Shown here: in pieces, positions 28,423 through 37,905 of the stretch | Layout: each line of letters starts with the position of its first letter | How positions within the stretch are numbered: position 1 is the first letter of the stretch | Assembly: GCA_029261355.1 (NCBI GenBank) | Contig: JAJDBM010000010.1 | Location: forward strand, 62,001-126,000 | Direction: 5' to 3' | Origin: Nitrospirales bacterium | GTDB taxonomy: Bacteria; Nitrospirota; Nitrospiria; Nitrospirales; UBA8639 | Length of the DNA: 64,000 nucleotides | Made by a program: the position numbers and the translations under genes | The notes under the pieces: model-generated | What the model was told of the DNA's origin: nothing | The model's database searches: none | Seen by the model: only the letters and a program-made list of their open reading frames with translations

Positions 28423-30597
28423 ATGAGCATTTTTAAGCAGCTGTTGGTGCGTCTATCCGATAGCCTTCTTGCGAATGTCCCGCCCGCTTTGAAATCGCGC
28501 ACGACGAAGCGGCCCACCCCAGCTCTTAAGCTTGTCTCCGGTCATGCCCATGTACCGATTCAATCATCACAACTCGGGCGTGCGCCTTCATCGACGGCGG
28601 GTCACGCTGAAGCTATTGAAGAGGCCCTGCTTCAGGGGGAGTCTTGGTTCTTAACTCATCAGAATCGGGAGGTTGGTTATTGGGTTGCTGAACTCGAAGC
28701 TGATACGACTCTGACCTCTGAGTACTTGATGTTGAGGAGGTTTATTGACCGTGTTGATCAAGAACGCGAACGAAAAGCCGTTCGATATCTTATCGAAGCA
28801 CAACAGGAGGAAGGCGGATGGCCTATTTATTCCGGTGGCCCTGCTGATCAGAGCGCTTCGGTGAAAGCCTATTTTGCTTTGAAACTCTCCGGTGTCTCGC
28901 CAGATGAGCCGTGTATGACGAAGGCTCGTGAGTTAATTTTGAAAAATGGTGGAGTGGTCACATCGAATGTTTTTTCTAAGATTACGTTAGCGTTATTCGG
29001 ACAATATTCATGGCGTGGTATTCCTAGTATGCCAGCCGAAATCATGTTGGCTCCACGGTGGCTGTACTTTAACCTCTATGCAGTTTCATATTGGTCGAGG
29101 GTGGTTATTATTCCCCTCCTTATTATTTTTGCTCAACGACCACTTTGTCGAATTCCACGTGAGCAAGGGATTGAGGAGCTGTTTCTTCAACCTTCTGCGC
29201 AAATTGATTTTTCAAAGGAACCTCCATTTAAGAGGGATCGAGTATGGTTGAGTTGGCGGAACTTTTTTGTCTGGTTGGACTCTGTTTTAAAGTTGTATGA
29301 GCTCTTTCCGGTGCCGGCCCTTCGAAAGCAGGCTGTGAAAAAGGCAGAGGCTTGGATGTTGGACCACATGCAGGGCGAAGGTGGGTTAGGGGCTATTTAT
29401 CCAGCCATGGCCAACTCGATTGTTGCGCTTCATGCGTTAGGCTATTCGACCGAGCACCCAGCGGTGGTCAAAGCATTGAAGGAAATAGAGGACTTGGAGG
29501 TCTATGCCCCGTCGTGTGAAGGAGGTAGCCCAAGGGGGACCCTTCATCTACAGCCTTGTATTTCTCCTGTCTGGGACACTGCATTGACGTTAGATATGTT
29601 AGTTGAACGTGGGTTGAACAAAGATCATCCGTCTTTATTACGTGCGGCATCTTGGTTGCGATCTCGACAGACTGCTCGAGTTGGTGACTGGATCGTTTCA
29701 TCACCCCAAGCCCCTCCGGGTGGGTGGTATTTTCAGGGGGAAAATGATTGGTACCCTGACGTTGATGATACGGCCGCTGTTGTGATTGCCTTATCAAAGC
29801 TTGAGTCCGGCCCAGGAGATCGTGATGATGCCATTCGAGCTGGGTTAGAATGGACGTTAGCCATGCAAGGGACAGATGGCGGTTGGGGGGCATACGATAA
29901 AGACAATAACCGCATGATATTTAATAAAATTCCATTTGCCGACCATAATGCATTACTTGATCCGAGTACATCCGATCTCACGGGTCGGTGTCTCGAAATG
30001 CTCGGAACTTTAGGCTATGACCAAACGCATCCAGCTGTAGGGCCCGCTCTAGAATTTCTGCGACGTGAACAGGAAGCCAATGGCAGTTGGTATGGGCGAT
30101 GGGGTGTCAATTATGTCTACGGGACGTGGTGCGTCTTATCAGGTCTACAGGCGATTGATATTGATATGTCTTCTCCTTGGGTTCAGCGGGCAGTGATCTG
30201 GCTGGAGACCATGCAAAATCAGGATGGCGGCTGGGGAGAGTCGTGTGAATCTTACTCGGATTTCAATGTGGCAGGCAAGGGAGAAAGTACGGCTTCTCAG
30301 ACGGCTTGGGCGCTGATGGGATTGCTTGCTGCAGGTGCTTCAGACTCAATTAGCGTGATTCGAGGAGTGAATTATTTGCTACGTCATCAACGGCCAGATG
30401 GTGTGTGGGATGAACCCTTTCACACAGGAACTGGATTCCCTCGTGTTTTTTATCTTCGCTATCATGGATACTTTAAATACTTCCCATTGTGGGCTCTGGC
30501 CATGTATCGAAATATCAAAGTGAGTGGTCAGTCACGGGCTGATGAACTGCGCAAAGCTGCCCAGGCAGCCAGAAGGCATCATCCCAAAATCCTCTAA
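28423..30597 (+). CDS. shc: Squalene-hopene cyclase
   Basis: 724-residue membrane-associated triterpene cyclase converting squalene to hopene. The catalytic acid motif DxDD is seen as DVDDTA (about residue 446). QW repeats are frequent, such as QEEGGWPIY, GTDGGWGAYD, QDGGWGES and QRPDGVWDE. It is slightly longer than typical because of a basic, low-complexity N-terminal stretch of about 60 residues. It heads the hopanoid region that continues with hpnG immediately downstream in the same frame. Confidence 0.96.
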   Translation: MSIFKQLLVRLSDSLLANVPPALKSRTTKRPTPALKLVSGHAHVPIQSSQLGRAPSSTAGHAEAIEEALLQGESWFLTHQNREVGYWVAELEADTTLTSEYLMLRRFIDRVDQERERKAVRYLIEAQQEEGGWPIYSGGPADQSASVKAYFALKLSGVSPDEPCMTKARELILKNGGVVTSNVFSKITLALFGQYSWRGIPSMPAEIMLAPRWLYFNLYAVSYWSRVVIIPLLIIFAQRPLCRIPREQGIEELFLQPSAQIDFSKEPPFKRDRVWLSWRNFFVWLDSVLKLYELFPVPALRKQAVKKAEAWMLDHMQGEGGLGAIYPAMANSIVALHALGYSTEHPAVVKALKEIEDLEVYAPSCEGGSPRGTLHLQPCISPVWDTALTLDMLVERGLNKDHPSLLRAASWLRSRQTARVGDWIVSSPQAPPGGWYFQGENDWYPDVDDTAAVVIALSKLESGPGDRDDAIRAGLEWTLAMQGTDGGWGAYDKDNNRMIFNKIPFADHNALLDPSTSDLTGRCLEMLGTLGYDQTHPAVGPALEFLRREQEANGSWYGRWGVNYVYGTWCVLSGLQAIDIDMSSPWVQRAVIWLETMQNQDGGWGESCESYSDFNVAGKGESTASQTAWALMGLLAAGASDSISVIRGVNYLLRHQRPDGVWDEPFHTGTGFPRVFYLRYHGYFKYFPLWALAMYRNIKVSGQSRADELRKAAQAARRHHPKIL

Positions 30598-30645
30598 ACG
30601 ATTGTTTCACTTGCGCGACAATCTGTCTTTCCTGGGGTTTTCCTC

Positions 30646-31410
30646 ATTAAGCTCGCCATCTTTACTGCAACCATATGGGAATATCGGTCCGTTCTAGAGG
30701 CCTGTTCTCTTACGCAAACGACGGAAATTGCTGGTATTCCCTGTACGATTGGGTATTGCGGCTCGAACAAGGTTTGTGTGCTTCAGTCTGGTATCGGCCC
30801 GCAGCAGGCGTATCATGCCTCTCAGGCTGTCCTAGCGGTCGACTCTTGGGATTTGGTTGTGTCTTCTGGATTTGCCGGCGCATTGGTTCCTTGTGCTATC
30901 GGCACAATAGTGGTTGGTTATGATGTTTTGATGGAAGATACTGGAACCCAACTGGATTCAATTTCTCTGAGTTGTGACGAAAGGTATCGAGATTGTTCTT
31001 TTCAGATAGCTTATTCCTTGGATGGGGCAAGTCAGTTGGGCCGTATCGTGACATGGCCGCGGATCGTTGGTCAGTCCTCTGAGAAGCGACGCATTGCTTC
31101 TCACACCAAGGCTGTGGCGATTGATATGGAAAGTGCGGTGCTGGGTCGTATCGCACAGAATCACGGTTTTCCTTTTATTGTTGTCCGAACCATATCGGAT
31201 TTAGTGGATGAGGATCTTCCTCTCGATTTCAATCTTTTTCTTCGTCCAAACAGATGGGTTGAAGGGATTACTCAGGTGATTCAAAGCCCAGGATCCTTAC
31301 TCAAGCTTCCGCGTCTTCGAAGGCAAATGCTTGTGGCTTCTGCACAATTGACAAAGTTTTTCTTGAAATTCTTTGACGACCTTGAATCGGTAGCTGGACG
31401 CCAGGCGTGA
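30646..31410 (+). CDS. hpnG: Hopanoid-associated phosphorylase HpnG (probable ATT start)
   Basis: Nucleoside-phosphorylase-fold protein acting on adenosylhopane to remove adenine and give ribosyl-hopane phosphate. Motifs are VVSSGFAGALVPCAIG and AIDMESAVLG, with RTISDLVDED near the C-terminus. The frame is open from the shc stop codon onward, but the first ATG/GTG/TTG codon is GTG at 30778, inside the conserved core. Upstream codons read KLAIFTATIWEYRSVL, a typical N-terminal strand, and are preceded by GGGG and an ATT codon at 30646. I therefore propose an ATT start giving 254 residues; the GTG start is the alternative. Confidence 0.8.
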   Translation: MKLAIFTATIWEYRSVLEACSLTQTTEIAGIPCTIGYCGSNKVCVLQSGIGPQQAYHASQAVLAVDSWDLVVSSGFAGALVPCAIGTIVVGYDVLMEDTGTQLDSISLSCDERYRDCSFQIAYSLDGASQLGRIVTWPRIVGQSSEKRRIASHTKAVAIDMESAVLGRIAQNHGFPFIVVRTISDLVDEDLPLDFNLFLRPNRWVEGITQVIQSPGSLLKLPRLRRQMLVASAQLTKFFLKFFDDLESVAGRQA

Positions 31411-31647
31411 TTGCTCTGAAACAGTGGTGAGGTATGCCTCAAGCTGCATTGTGTTCATTGGAACTCATGGTATGATTGATAAACTGATTCTCGGGTTTTT
31501 GCCCATTAATAGGTAGATGAATAGGAACACTTCATTGAGTGTCTTGTGAGTGAAGAGATGTCATGAGCACATGGATGGGGAGCAAGTGATTCGTCAAAAT
31601 ATTTATGGTACTCTTGCGTAATATTTTGAATGTTGGAGGGACTGCTA

Positions 31648-32340
31648 ATGGTGAAGTCAATTTCAGGGGTATCTTCAAGGCGAAATATTTTAAGTTCAAT
31701 GGAGTATTGGATGAAATGTCGTAATCGTTGGTATGTGCGTGTGGCGTTGTCTAGTTTTCTTGTGTGTCTCATTAGTTTTTCTTCGGTCGTGCATGCAGGA
31801 GGTCCTGGAACAGCAACTGAAGCAATGAAAGATACTATTGATCGGGTGCTTGTCGTCTTGCAGCAAGAGGATTTACAGGGTGGAGATAAAAAAGATGTGA
31901 GGTTGACGCGTCTGGTTGAAATTATTCGCCATCGGTTTGACTATGAAGAAATGGGGAAACGAACGCTCTCACATGAATGGAAAAAATTGACTGCTTCACA
32001 GCAACAGGAGTTTGTGACTCTTTTTGAGCGTTTTCTTACGAAATCTTATGCCAGTAATGTGAGTTCCTATTCTGGAGAAAAAATCGAGTACCTCAAAGAG
32101 CGAAACAAAGGGAAATTTGCAGAGGTTCAAACCCTCGTCACCTCTCCCAAGTCCCAAGTTCCACTGGATTATCGACTTCTGAAAAAGAACGATGAATGGA
32201 AAGTCTATGATGTGGTGATTGATGGTGTGAGCTTGATGAAAAACTATCGCGGACAATTTGCTCGCATCCTGAAAGCGTCTTCCTTTGAAGGTTTGTTGGC
32301 CAAGTTGAGTGCAAATGAGGATCAGGCGACACAGCCCTGA
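31648..32340 (+). CDS. MlaC/Ttg2D-family periplasmic lipid-transfer protein (HpnM-like)
   Basis: About 230 residues, with an N-terminal export signal (VALSSFLVCLISFSSVVHAG) followed by the MlaC/Tol-tol-Ttg2 fold: TVDRVL-like start, RHRFDYEEMGKRTLSHEWKK, FVTLFERFLTKSYASNV, DYRLLKKNDEWKVYDVVIDG and RGQFARIL. MlaC carries phospholipids across the periplasm, and HpnM is the related protein in hopanoid clusters. GGAGG lies 8 bases before the ATG at 31648. A shorter start at 31711 (GGAG, 6 bases) would give a more conventional signal peptide. The hopanoid context supports the HpnM reading. Confidence 0.85.
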   Translation: MVKSISGVSSRRNILSSMEYWMKCRNRWYVRVALSSFLVCLISFSSVVHAGGPGTATEAMKDTIDRVLVVLQQEDLQGGDKKDVRLTRLVEIIRHRFDYEEMGKRTLSHEWKKLTASQQQEFVTLFERFLTKSYASNVSSYSGEKIEYLKERNKGKFAEVQTLVTSPKSQVPLDYRLLKKNDEWKVYDVVIDGVSLMKNYRGQFARILKASSFEGLLAKLSANEDQATQP

Positions 32341-32354
32341 TTGTATTTGGTTTC

Positions 32355-33560
32355 ATGCTATCCTGCCGATGGTTTTTGTCTATTTTTCTTGTTCTGCTCA
32401 CTGTGATAGGTAGTGCTCCCTCCCCTGTTGCCGCGAAGCAGGCGATCTTTGCCGTTCCAGCGATCTCCACTTCTAAGAATGATGGCCAAGATTTTGGTCT
32501 GATCGTCCCTGTCCTTGAGTCAGATGAGGAGGGGAACCTCGTCTCACTCATGGCCCCTATGGTGATTCACAATTCCTTTTTAGGGGTACGTGGGACGATG
32601 AATTATTATCACTACTGGACTGCAGGGCGGCAAATGGAGTTTGTTGGCTCCTACACAGATCAAATTGAGCGAAAGCTGAAGATTCGGTATCAAGACCCTG
32701 GATTTGTTCAGGGATTATTTTTTCTTGATGTCGGAGCCGAGTTCTTTAAAAATGCAACGAAGCGGTTCTATGGCATTGGTCAGATAACTCCAGAAAGTAA
32801 TGAATCGAACTACACCAGTCGAGAGATTGGGGTGAAATGGAATTTTGGAGTTCATCTTAATGATGTGACGCGATTGATGATTGGGCAACGATACCGAGAT
32901 GTCGAAGTTCAGCCTGGTGGGGTCGATACGAAGCCATTTACGCGAGATCAATTTGGTGGTCTTTCAGGAATAGAGCGTGCTGCCATTCTCGCGAATCGTC
33001 TGGTCTTTCAGTATGACACACGAGACAATCTCACGACGCCCACAGTCGGGTCTCGTGCCGAAGCCTATGTAGAGGTGGTCCATAACTTTCAGCGAGGAAA
33101 GGAGGATGACGTCCTCTTTTTTCGTTATGGCGTTGATCTTCGAGCTTTATTCCCCACGCCATCAAAGCGGTTGGTTCTCGCTGTTCGAGGCCTTGTTCAG
33201 TTAAATTTTGGCGATGGAATACCTTTTTATGAACTGAGCTCTCTTGGTGGACAAAACAACTTACGAGGGTTTGGTCAAGATCGCTTTGTTGATCGACACC
33301 TACTTGCGTTGAATGTTGAAGAGCGTATCCATGTGCTTGGATTAAAGCTATTTCACGTTAATGTAGAGTTTGAAGTTGCGCCATTTGTGGATATGGGAAG
33401 AACCTATAATAATTTTGAATTTCGGCAATTTAGTGAATATGAAGTGACCCCAGGGATAGGACTGCGAGGAATCGTGCGTCCGAATCTCGTTGGGCGCGTT
33501 GATTGGGCCTATAGTAAAGAGGGCGGAGCCGTATTTGCAGGGTTGGATTATCCTTTCTAA
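32355..33560 (+). CDS. Omp85/BamA-superfamily outer-membrane barrel protein
   Basis: 401 residues with a signal peptide ending about residue 27 (PSPVAAKQ). There is little or no POTRA region. The C-terminal half matches the surface-antigen (D15) barrel: VFQYDTRDNLTTPTVGSRAEAY, LSSLGGQNNLRGFGQDRFVD (the LRGF-type loop motif) and a C-terminal aromatic residue (LDYPF) for barrel insertion. It lies 14 bases after the MlaC-like gene, so it probably acts in the same lipid or envelope transport process. No relation to the essential BamA is implied. Confidence 0.85.
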   Translation: MLSCRWFLSIFLVLLTVIGSAPSPVAAKQAIFAVPAISTSKNDGQDFGLIVPVLESDEEGNLVSLMAPMVIHNSFLGVRGTMNYYHYWTAGRQMEFVGSYTDQIERKLKIRYQDPGFVQGLFFLDVGAEFFKNATKRFYGIGQITPESNESNYTSREIGVKWNFGVHLNDVTRLMIGQRYRDVEVQPGGVDTKPFTRDQFGGLSGIERAAILANRLVFQYDTRDNLTTPTVGSRAEAYVEVVHNFQRGKEDDVLFFRYGVDLRALFPTPSKRLVLAVRGLVQLNFGDGIPFYELSSLGGQNNLRGFGQDRFVDRHLLALNVEERIHVLGLKLFHVNVEFEVAPFVDMGRTYNNFEFRQFSEYEVTPGIGLRGIVRPNLVGRVDWAYSKEGGAVFAGLDYPF

Positions 33561-33606
33561 GAAGGGTGAATGGTCTGGATCGCAAGTCAAAGGGGAGGGG
33601 GTATGT

Positions 33607-34401
33607 GTGAGAATTCATGTGAATGGATGCTCTTTTCTTCAGCTGTTTCACGTGAAATGTTGGAGGGCCCCCTTTTGGGGATGTGTGATCGTGCTTGGCT
33701 GTTGGTTTGGGTTGGTTGCAAATTTGGCTTGGGCTCAACCGTATGTCGTTGAACGTGTTGTTGCTTTAGAGCGAGAGATTGAGGACCTAGAATCTCGTGC
33801 CTCTTCCACTCCTCAAGGGCCAGTTGTCTTAGTGCAGCTTGCTCGACTGCATTTGCAATTGGGCGGTCTGGATCAGAAGTCTCACGAAAAGCAGATCACC
33901 ATCTTTGAAGAAGGTGCTCGACTTGCCAAGCAAGCGCTAGCTCTTCAGGAGGCCCTGGCCGATGCTCATTACTATTATGCCGCCAATCTTGGGAGTGCAA
34001 CTCAATTAAAAGGGGTGATGGCTTCCGCGTTAATCGTGGAGGAATTAAAGCTTCATATTAGGCGGGCTGTGGAGCTGCAGGATAATCATGCCCCTGCCTT
34101 GCATATGCTGGGACGAATGTTGGATGAGTTGCCTTGGTTTTTAGGTGGCAATGAGGATGAGGCCCTGCGCGCTCTTCGAAAGGCCGTATCAGTGGATGAA
34201 TATGACGCTCATGCGCGACTCGACCTCGCGAAGCTCTATCGAAAGAGGGGGGATATTTTAGCTGCCAGTAAGGAGCTTATACATCTATTGCAATATCCGG
34301 CTGTTTACCAAAGTTGGGGTTGGACATATCAGTATAAAACCGAAGCTGAGCGAATATTGAAAGAGCTTGATGCCCCGGCGAGTTTTGGTGATGTTCGGTA
34401 G
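33607..34401 (+). CDS. TPR-like exported protein
   Basis: 264 residues with a GTG start at 33607 preceded by GGAGGGG 6 bases away. A hydrophobic stretch at about residues 25-45 (GCVIVLGCWFGLVANLAWAQ) looks like a signal peptide. The mature part is alpha-helical, with repeats such as LVQLARLHLQLGGL, DAHYYYAANLG and AHARLDLAKLYRKRGDI that resemble TPRs. The frame continues upstream but overlaps the preceding gene without a ribosome site. Its place after the lipid-transport genes suggests a shared envelope role. Function unknown. Confidence 0.75.
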   Translation: MRIHVNGCSFLQLFHVKCWRAPFWGCVIVLGCWFGLVANLAWAQPYVVERVVALEREIEDLESRASSTPQGPVVLVQLARLHLQLGGLDQKSHEKQITIFEEGARLAKQALALQEALADAHYYYAANLGSATQLKGVMASALIVEELKLHIRRAVELQDNHAPALHMLGRMLDELPWFLGGNEDEALRALRKAVSVDEYDAHARLDLAKLYRKRGDILAASKELIHLLQYPAVYQSWGWTYQYKTEAERILKELDAPASFGDVR

Positions 34402-34435
34402 TCAGGTTGTCTCCTTTAGCCTTTCTTGCAAATTC

Positions 34436-34481
34436 TTGACATGGGTGTGTAACTGTGTGAAAATTTAAAAAAAAGTATAAT
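34436..34481 (+). promoter_or_regulatory. Candidate sigma-70-type promoter for dxs
   Basis: TTGACA at 34436-34441 is followed by 17 bases and GAAAAT at 34459-34464, a plausible -35/-10 pair. A perfect TATAAT lies at 34476-34481 but at the wrong distance from this -35. Either could serve dxs, which starts 78 bases further on. Confidence 0.35.
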
Positions 34482-34558
34482 ACTACTGTTTCCTTCGGTT
34501 TTCGTGTGTTTCCCTACCCGCGAGACGAATCAAAAAGCCACAGTGAAAGGTACTAGCT

Positions 34559-36454
34559 ATGTCGATTTTAAAAAGGATTGATAGTCCTGCCGACCTGAAA
34601 AAACTCACGCCTAAAGAATTCCCTGAACTTTGTCAGGAAATTAGGAGTTTAATCATCTCCGTCTTATCGGATGTTGGGGGACATTTAGCTTCAAACTTGG
34701 GGGTAGTTGAACTCACGGTTGCACTGCATTATTTGCTGGATACTCCTCAGGATAAGATTGTGTGGGATACCAGCAACCAGGCCTATGCCCATAAGCTATT
34801 GACTGGTAGACGTGAGCAATTTCATACGCTTCGTCAATTTGGTGGAATGAGTGGGTTTTGTAAGCGTGAAGAAAGTGAGTATGACGCATTTAATGCAGGT
34901 CATGCTGGCACTGGCGTATCGGCTGCAGTCGGATTCTCAGAAGCTCATAAGCAAATGGGGTTGCCGCATCGAACTGTGTGTGTGGTTGGCGATGGAGCGT
35001 TAACTTCTGGGATGACGTTGGAAGGGTTGCAGCATGCCGGTGACCTCAAGAAGAATCTGGTAGTTATTCTTAATGATAACCAAATGTCCATATCCAGAAA
35101 TGTTGGAGCCATATCGGCCTATCTTAATCGAACCTTCACGGGTGAGTTTTATACGCGGTTGCGTGAAGAGACGTCACAGTTTTTAGAAACCATTCCTCAA
35201 ATCGGTGAACCAGTGAAGAAAATGGCTATTCGCGCTGAAGAATTAGCTAAGGGGTTTTTGTTGCCAGGTTTGCTTTTTGAAGAATTGGGGTTTCGGTATG
35301 TTGGCCCGATCGATGGCCATAATTTTGAGCATCTCTTATCAACGCTTGAAAATGTCATTAAGTTAAAAGGTCCAACGCTATTACATGTGATTACTAAAAA
35401 GGGATTAGGCTTTGAGCCAGCAATGAAAGACCCGGTTTGGTTCCATGCCTGTTCACCTTTTGATGCGCAAACAGGGAAACCCACCAAAAAGGCTACGAGG
35501 CCTTCTTATAGCGCTGTGGCCGTGAACACACTGGTGAAATTGGCGAAGGACGATAAGCGGATTGTAGCCATTACGGCAGCAATGTGCGAGGGGACAAGCC
35601 TCAATATATTCGAGAAAGAATTTCCCGATCGTATTTATGATGTTGGAATTGCTGAGCAGCATTCGGTGACCTTTGCTGCGGGTCTTGCCGCCCAAGGGTT
35701 GCGACCGGTGATTTGTATGTATTCAACATTTTTGCAACGAGCATACGACCAAGTTGTTCATGACGTAGCCACGCAGAATTTACCTGTGACCTTGTGCATT
35801 GATCGTGGGGGCTTAGTGGCTGAAGACGGAACGACTCACCATGGTGCGTTTGATTTTGCGTATTTACGACATATGCCTAATATGGTGGTCATGGCGCCGA
35901 AGGATGAAAATGAATTACAGCATATGGTGAAAAGTTGTATTCATTATGAAAAGCCTGTTGCGGTTCGGTACCCACGAGGTGCAACCCTTGGAGTTTCTAT
36001 GGATCCCGTTCCGGAGCCATTGCCGCTTGGGCAAGGTGAGTTACTTCGGGAAGGGAATGACGTGGCACTTGTGGCTATTGGGGTGATGGTTCACCATGCG
36101 TTAGAAGCGGCCGAGCGATTGGCACAAGAAGGGATTTCAGCTGCTGTGGTCAATGCTCGATTTGTCAAGCCCCTGGATGAGGAATTAATTGGGACTGTGG
36201 CCAAAAAGGTGAAATGTTTATTGACCATGGAAGAGGGGTGTCGCATGGGAGGGTTTGGGTCAGCTGTCCTTGAATCTTTATCAGAACAGGGTCTGTGGCA
36301 TATCCCAACAAAGGTCTTAGCACTTCCTGATATTTATATTGAACAAGGACCTCAAGATCTATTGCGTGAAAAGTATGGATTAACGGCAAATGGAATTTAT
36401 GAGCAGGCTAAAGTGTTGTTTGATCGTGTCTCTTTCCAAGCAATCGTGAGTTAA
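34559..36454 (+). CDS. dxs: 1-deoxy-D-xylulose-5-phosphate synthase
   Basis: Thiamine-diphosphate enzyme (631 residues) joining pyruvate and glyceraldehyde 3-phosphate in the first step of the MEP isoprenoid pathway. Landmarks are SNLGVVELTVALHYL, the ThDP-binding GDGALTSGMTLEGL with NDNQMSIS (about residues 145-180), DGHNFEHLL, and the transketolase pyrimidine domain with VGIAEQHSVTFAAGLA (about 365). Length and domains are normal. It lies near ispG and the hopanoid genes, so a supply role for squalene and hopanoids is likely. Confidence 0.97.
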   Translation: MSILKRIDSPADLKKLTPKEFPELCQEIRSLIISVLSDVGGHLASNLGVVELTVALHYLLDTPQDKIVWDTSNQAYAHKLLTGRREQFHTLRQFGGMSGFCKREESEYDAFNAGHAGTGVSAAVGFSEAHKQMGLPHRTVCVVGDGALTSGMTLEGLQHAGDLKKNLVVILNDNQMSISRNVGAISAYLNRTFTGEFYTRLREETSQFLETIPQIGEPVKKMAIRAEELAKGFLLPGLLFEELGFRYVGPIDGHNFEHLLSTLENVIKLKGPTLLHVITKKGLGFEPAMKDPVWFHACSPFDAQTGKPTKKATRPSYSAVAVNTLVKLAKDDKRIVAITAAMCEGTSLNIFEKEFPDRIYDVGIAEQHSVTFAAGLAAQGLRPVICMYSTFLQRAYDQVVHDVATQNLPVTLCIDRGGLVAEDGTTHHGAFDFAYLRHMPNMVVMAPKDENELQHMVKSCIHYEKPVAVRYPRGATLGVSMDPVPEPLPLGQGELLREGNDVALVAIGVMVHHALEAAERLAQEGISAAVVNARFVKPLDEELIGTVAKKVKCLLTMEEGCRMGGFGSAVLESLSEQGLWHIPTKVLALPDIYIEQGPQDLLREKYGLTANGIYEQAKVLFDRVSFQAIVS

Positions 36455-36470
36455 GCAAGGGGATTGTCTG

Positions 36471-37676
36471 GTGTTCATTTCTCGAAGAAAAACTAAGCAG
36501 GTTCAGGTGGGGGGAGTGAAAGTTGGGGGCGATGCTCCGATTTCTGTTCAATCCATGACCATCCCTCATCCCAGTGATGTCTCTGGCACAGTCGAGCAAA
36601 TACACCAGCTTGAGAAAGCGGGCTGTGAGCTCATTCGTGTGGCTGTCCCAGATCAAGAAGCAGTTGCAGCTCTTCCAAAGATTAAGTCTCAGATGACCGT
36701 GCCTTTAATTGCAGACATCCATTTTGATCATCGTCTTGCCCTTCAGGCAGCCTCAGTCGTGGATTGTGTCCGTATTAATCCAGGGAATATTGGTCCGTGG
36801 TGGAAGACGGAAGAAGTGATCAAGGCTGTGAATGACAATGGTATTCCTCTTCGAATTGGGGTAAATGGTGGCTCACTTGAAAAGCCGATTCTTGATAAGT
36901 ATGGCTATCCAACAGCTGAAGCACTTGCAGAGTCAGCATTAAATGCAGTCCATGCGTTGGAAGATGTTGGATTTACGAACATGAAGGTGTCGTTGAAGGC
37001 ATCTGATGTTCATATGGCTATTGATGCCTATTGGTTATTTGCCCAGCAATCGAATTACCCTTTGCATATCGGCATTACCGAGGCAGGTACAGCAATGACT
37101 GGAGCCGTCAAGTCTGCCATGGGGTTAGGGTGGCTGCTTTCGCAGGGTATTGGCGACACGCTGCGTGTCTCACTTGCCGCTGATCCAGTAGAAGAGGTGA
37201 AGGTCGGGTTTGAAATTCTCAAATCGTTAGAGCTTCGCCATCGAGGGGTCAATGTTATTGCTTGTCCGACCTGTGGGCGTGTGGAAATAGATGTGGTCAA
37301 AATGGCTAATGAGCTTGAGCGTCGCTTGGCCCATATTACGACTCCTCTTACTGTCTCGGTTCTAGGGTGTGTGGTCAATGGTATTGGTGAGGGGAAAGAG
37401 GCGGATATTGGGATTGCTGGTGGGCAAGGTTCGGGTATTTTATTTAAGAAGGGGAAGCTTGTTCATAAAATCCCTTCCAAGGATTTGATTGAGACGCTGA
37501 TTGAAGAGGTTGAATTAATGGCTAAGGAAAAAGAAGCTGAATCTGCCGGTGTAGCTGTATCGGAATTGCCTTATGACGGTACATCTGTAGACCGACCACA
37601 GCTCCAGCCACTTTCTTTAGAGTCGGAAAGTGCGGGTAGCCAAAAAGAAATTCCAGTCTTTCCTGTGCGTTCTTAA
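36471..37676 (+). CDS. ispG: 4-hydroxy-3-methylbut-2-en-1-yl diphosphate synthase IspG (GcpE)
   Basis: [4Fe-4S] enzyme (401 residues) that reduces the cyclic diphosphate intermediate in the penultimate MEP-pathway step. The cluster cysteines are in ACPTCGRVEIDVV (about residue 265) and VLGCVVNGIGEGKEADIG (about 300). The N-terminal barrel begins with VGGVKVGGDAPISVQSMT. It starts with GTG, 16 bases after dxs. The last 45 residues form a low-complexity tail beyond the conserved core. It requires ISC-made clusters. It is followed by a tRNA gene. Confidence 0.96.
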   Translation: MFISRRKTKQVQVGGVKVGGDAPISVQSMTIPHPSDVSGTVEQIHQLEKAGCELIRVAVPDQEAVAALPKIKSQMTVPLIADIHFDHRLALQAASVVDCVRINPGNIGPWWKTEEVIKAVNDNGIPLRIGVNGGSLEKPILDKYGYPTAEALAESALNAVHALEDVGFTNMKVSLKASDVHMAIDAYWLFAQQSNYPLHIGITEAGTAMTGAVKSAMGLGWLLSQGIGDTLRVSLAADPVEEVKVGFEILKSLELRHRGVNVIACPTCGRVEIDVVKMANELERRLAHITTPLTVSVLGCVVNGIGEGKEADIGIAGGQGSGILFKKGKLVHKIPSKDLIETLIEEVELMAKEKEAESAGVAVSELPYDGTSVDRPQLQPLSLESESAGSQKEIPVFPVRS

Positions 37677-37744
37677 GTTATTCACGCATATCGAATTATT
37701 CCGATCTTGTCTTCGTCGATTCATAGCCTATATAATGATTTTTC

Positions 37745-37820
37745 GGCGCCGTACCCAAGTGGCTAAGGGAGCAGTCTGCAAAACTGCGATTCAGCGGTTC
37801 GAACCCGCTCGGCGCCTCCA
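37745..37820 (+). tRNA. tRNA-Cys (anticodon GCA)
   Basis: A full cloverleaf is seen. The acceptor stem GGCGCCG pairs with the CGGCGCC side. The D arm contains AAGTGGCTAAGGGA. The anticodon arm GCAGT-CTGCAAA-ACTGC carries GCA, which reads Cys codons. The T arm has GGTTCGAACCC. U73 is the usual discriminator for tRNA-Cys, and CCA is encoded (37818-37820). It sits between ispG and hpnH on the same strand. Confidence 0.97.
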
Positions 37821-37905
37821 ATTTCCTTTTTATTTTATTGCAGTTTAGAATAATTGCTGTAATATTTGTATTGAAATGATGACCTAGTAATAAAAGGATA
37901 ATATT

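Noticed and set aside
30675-30923. Forward-strand frame of 82 residues inside the hpnG region
   Set aside because: It is out of frame with the conserved phosphorylase sequence and has Trp/Cys-rich, unprotein-like composition.
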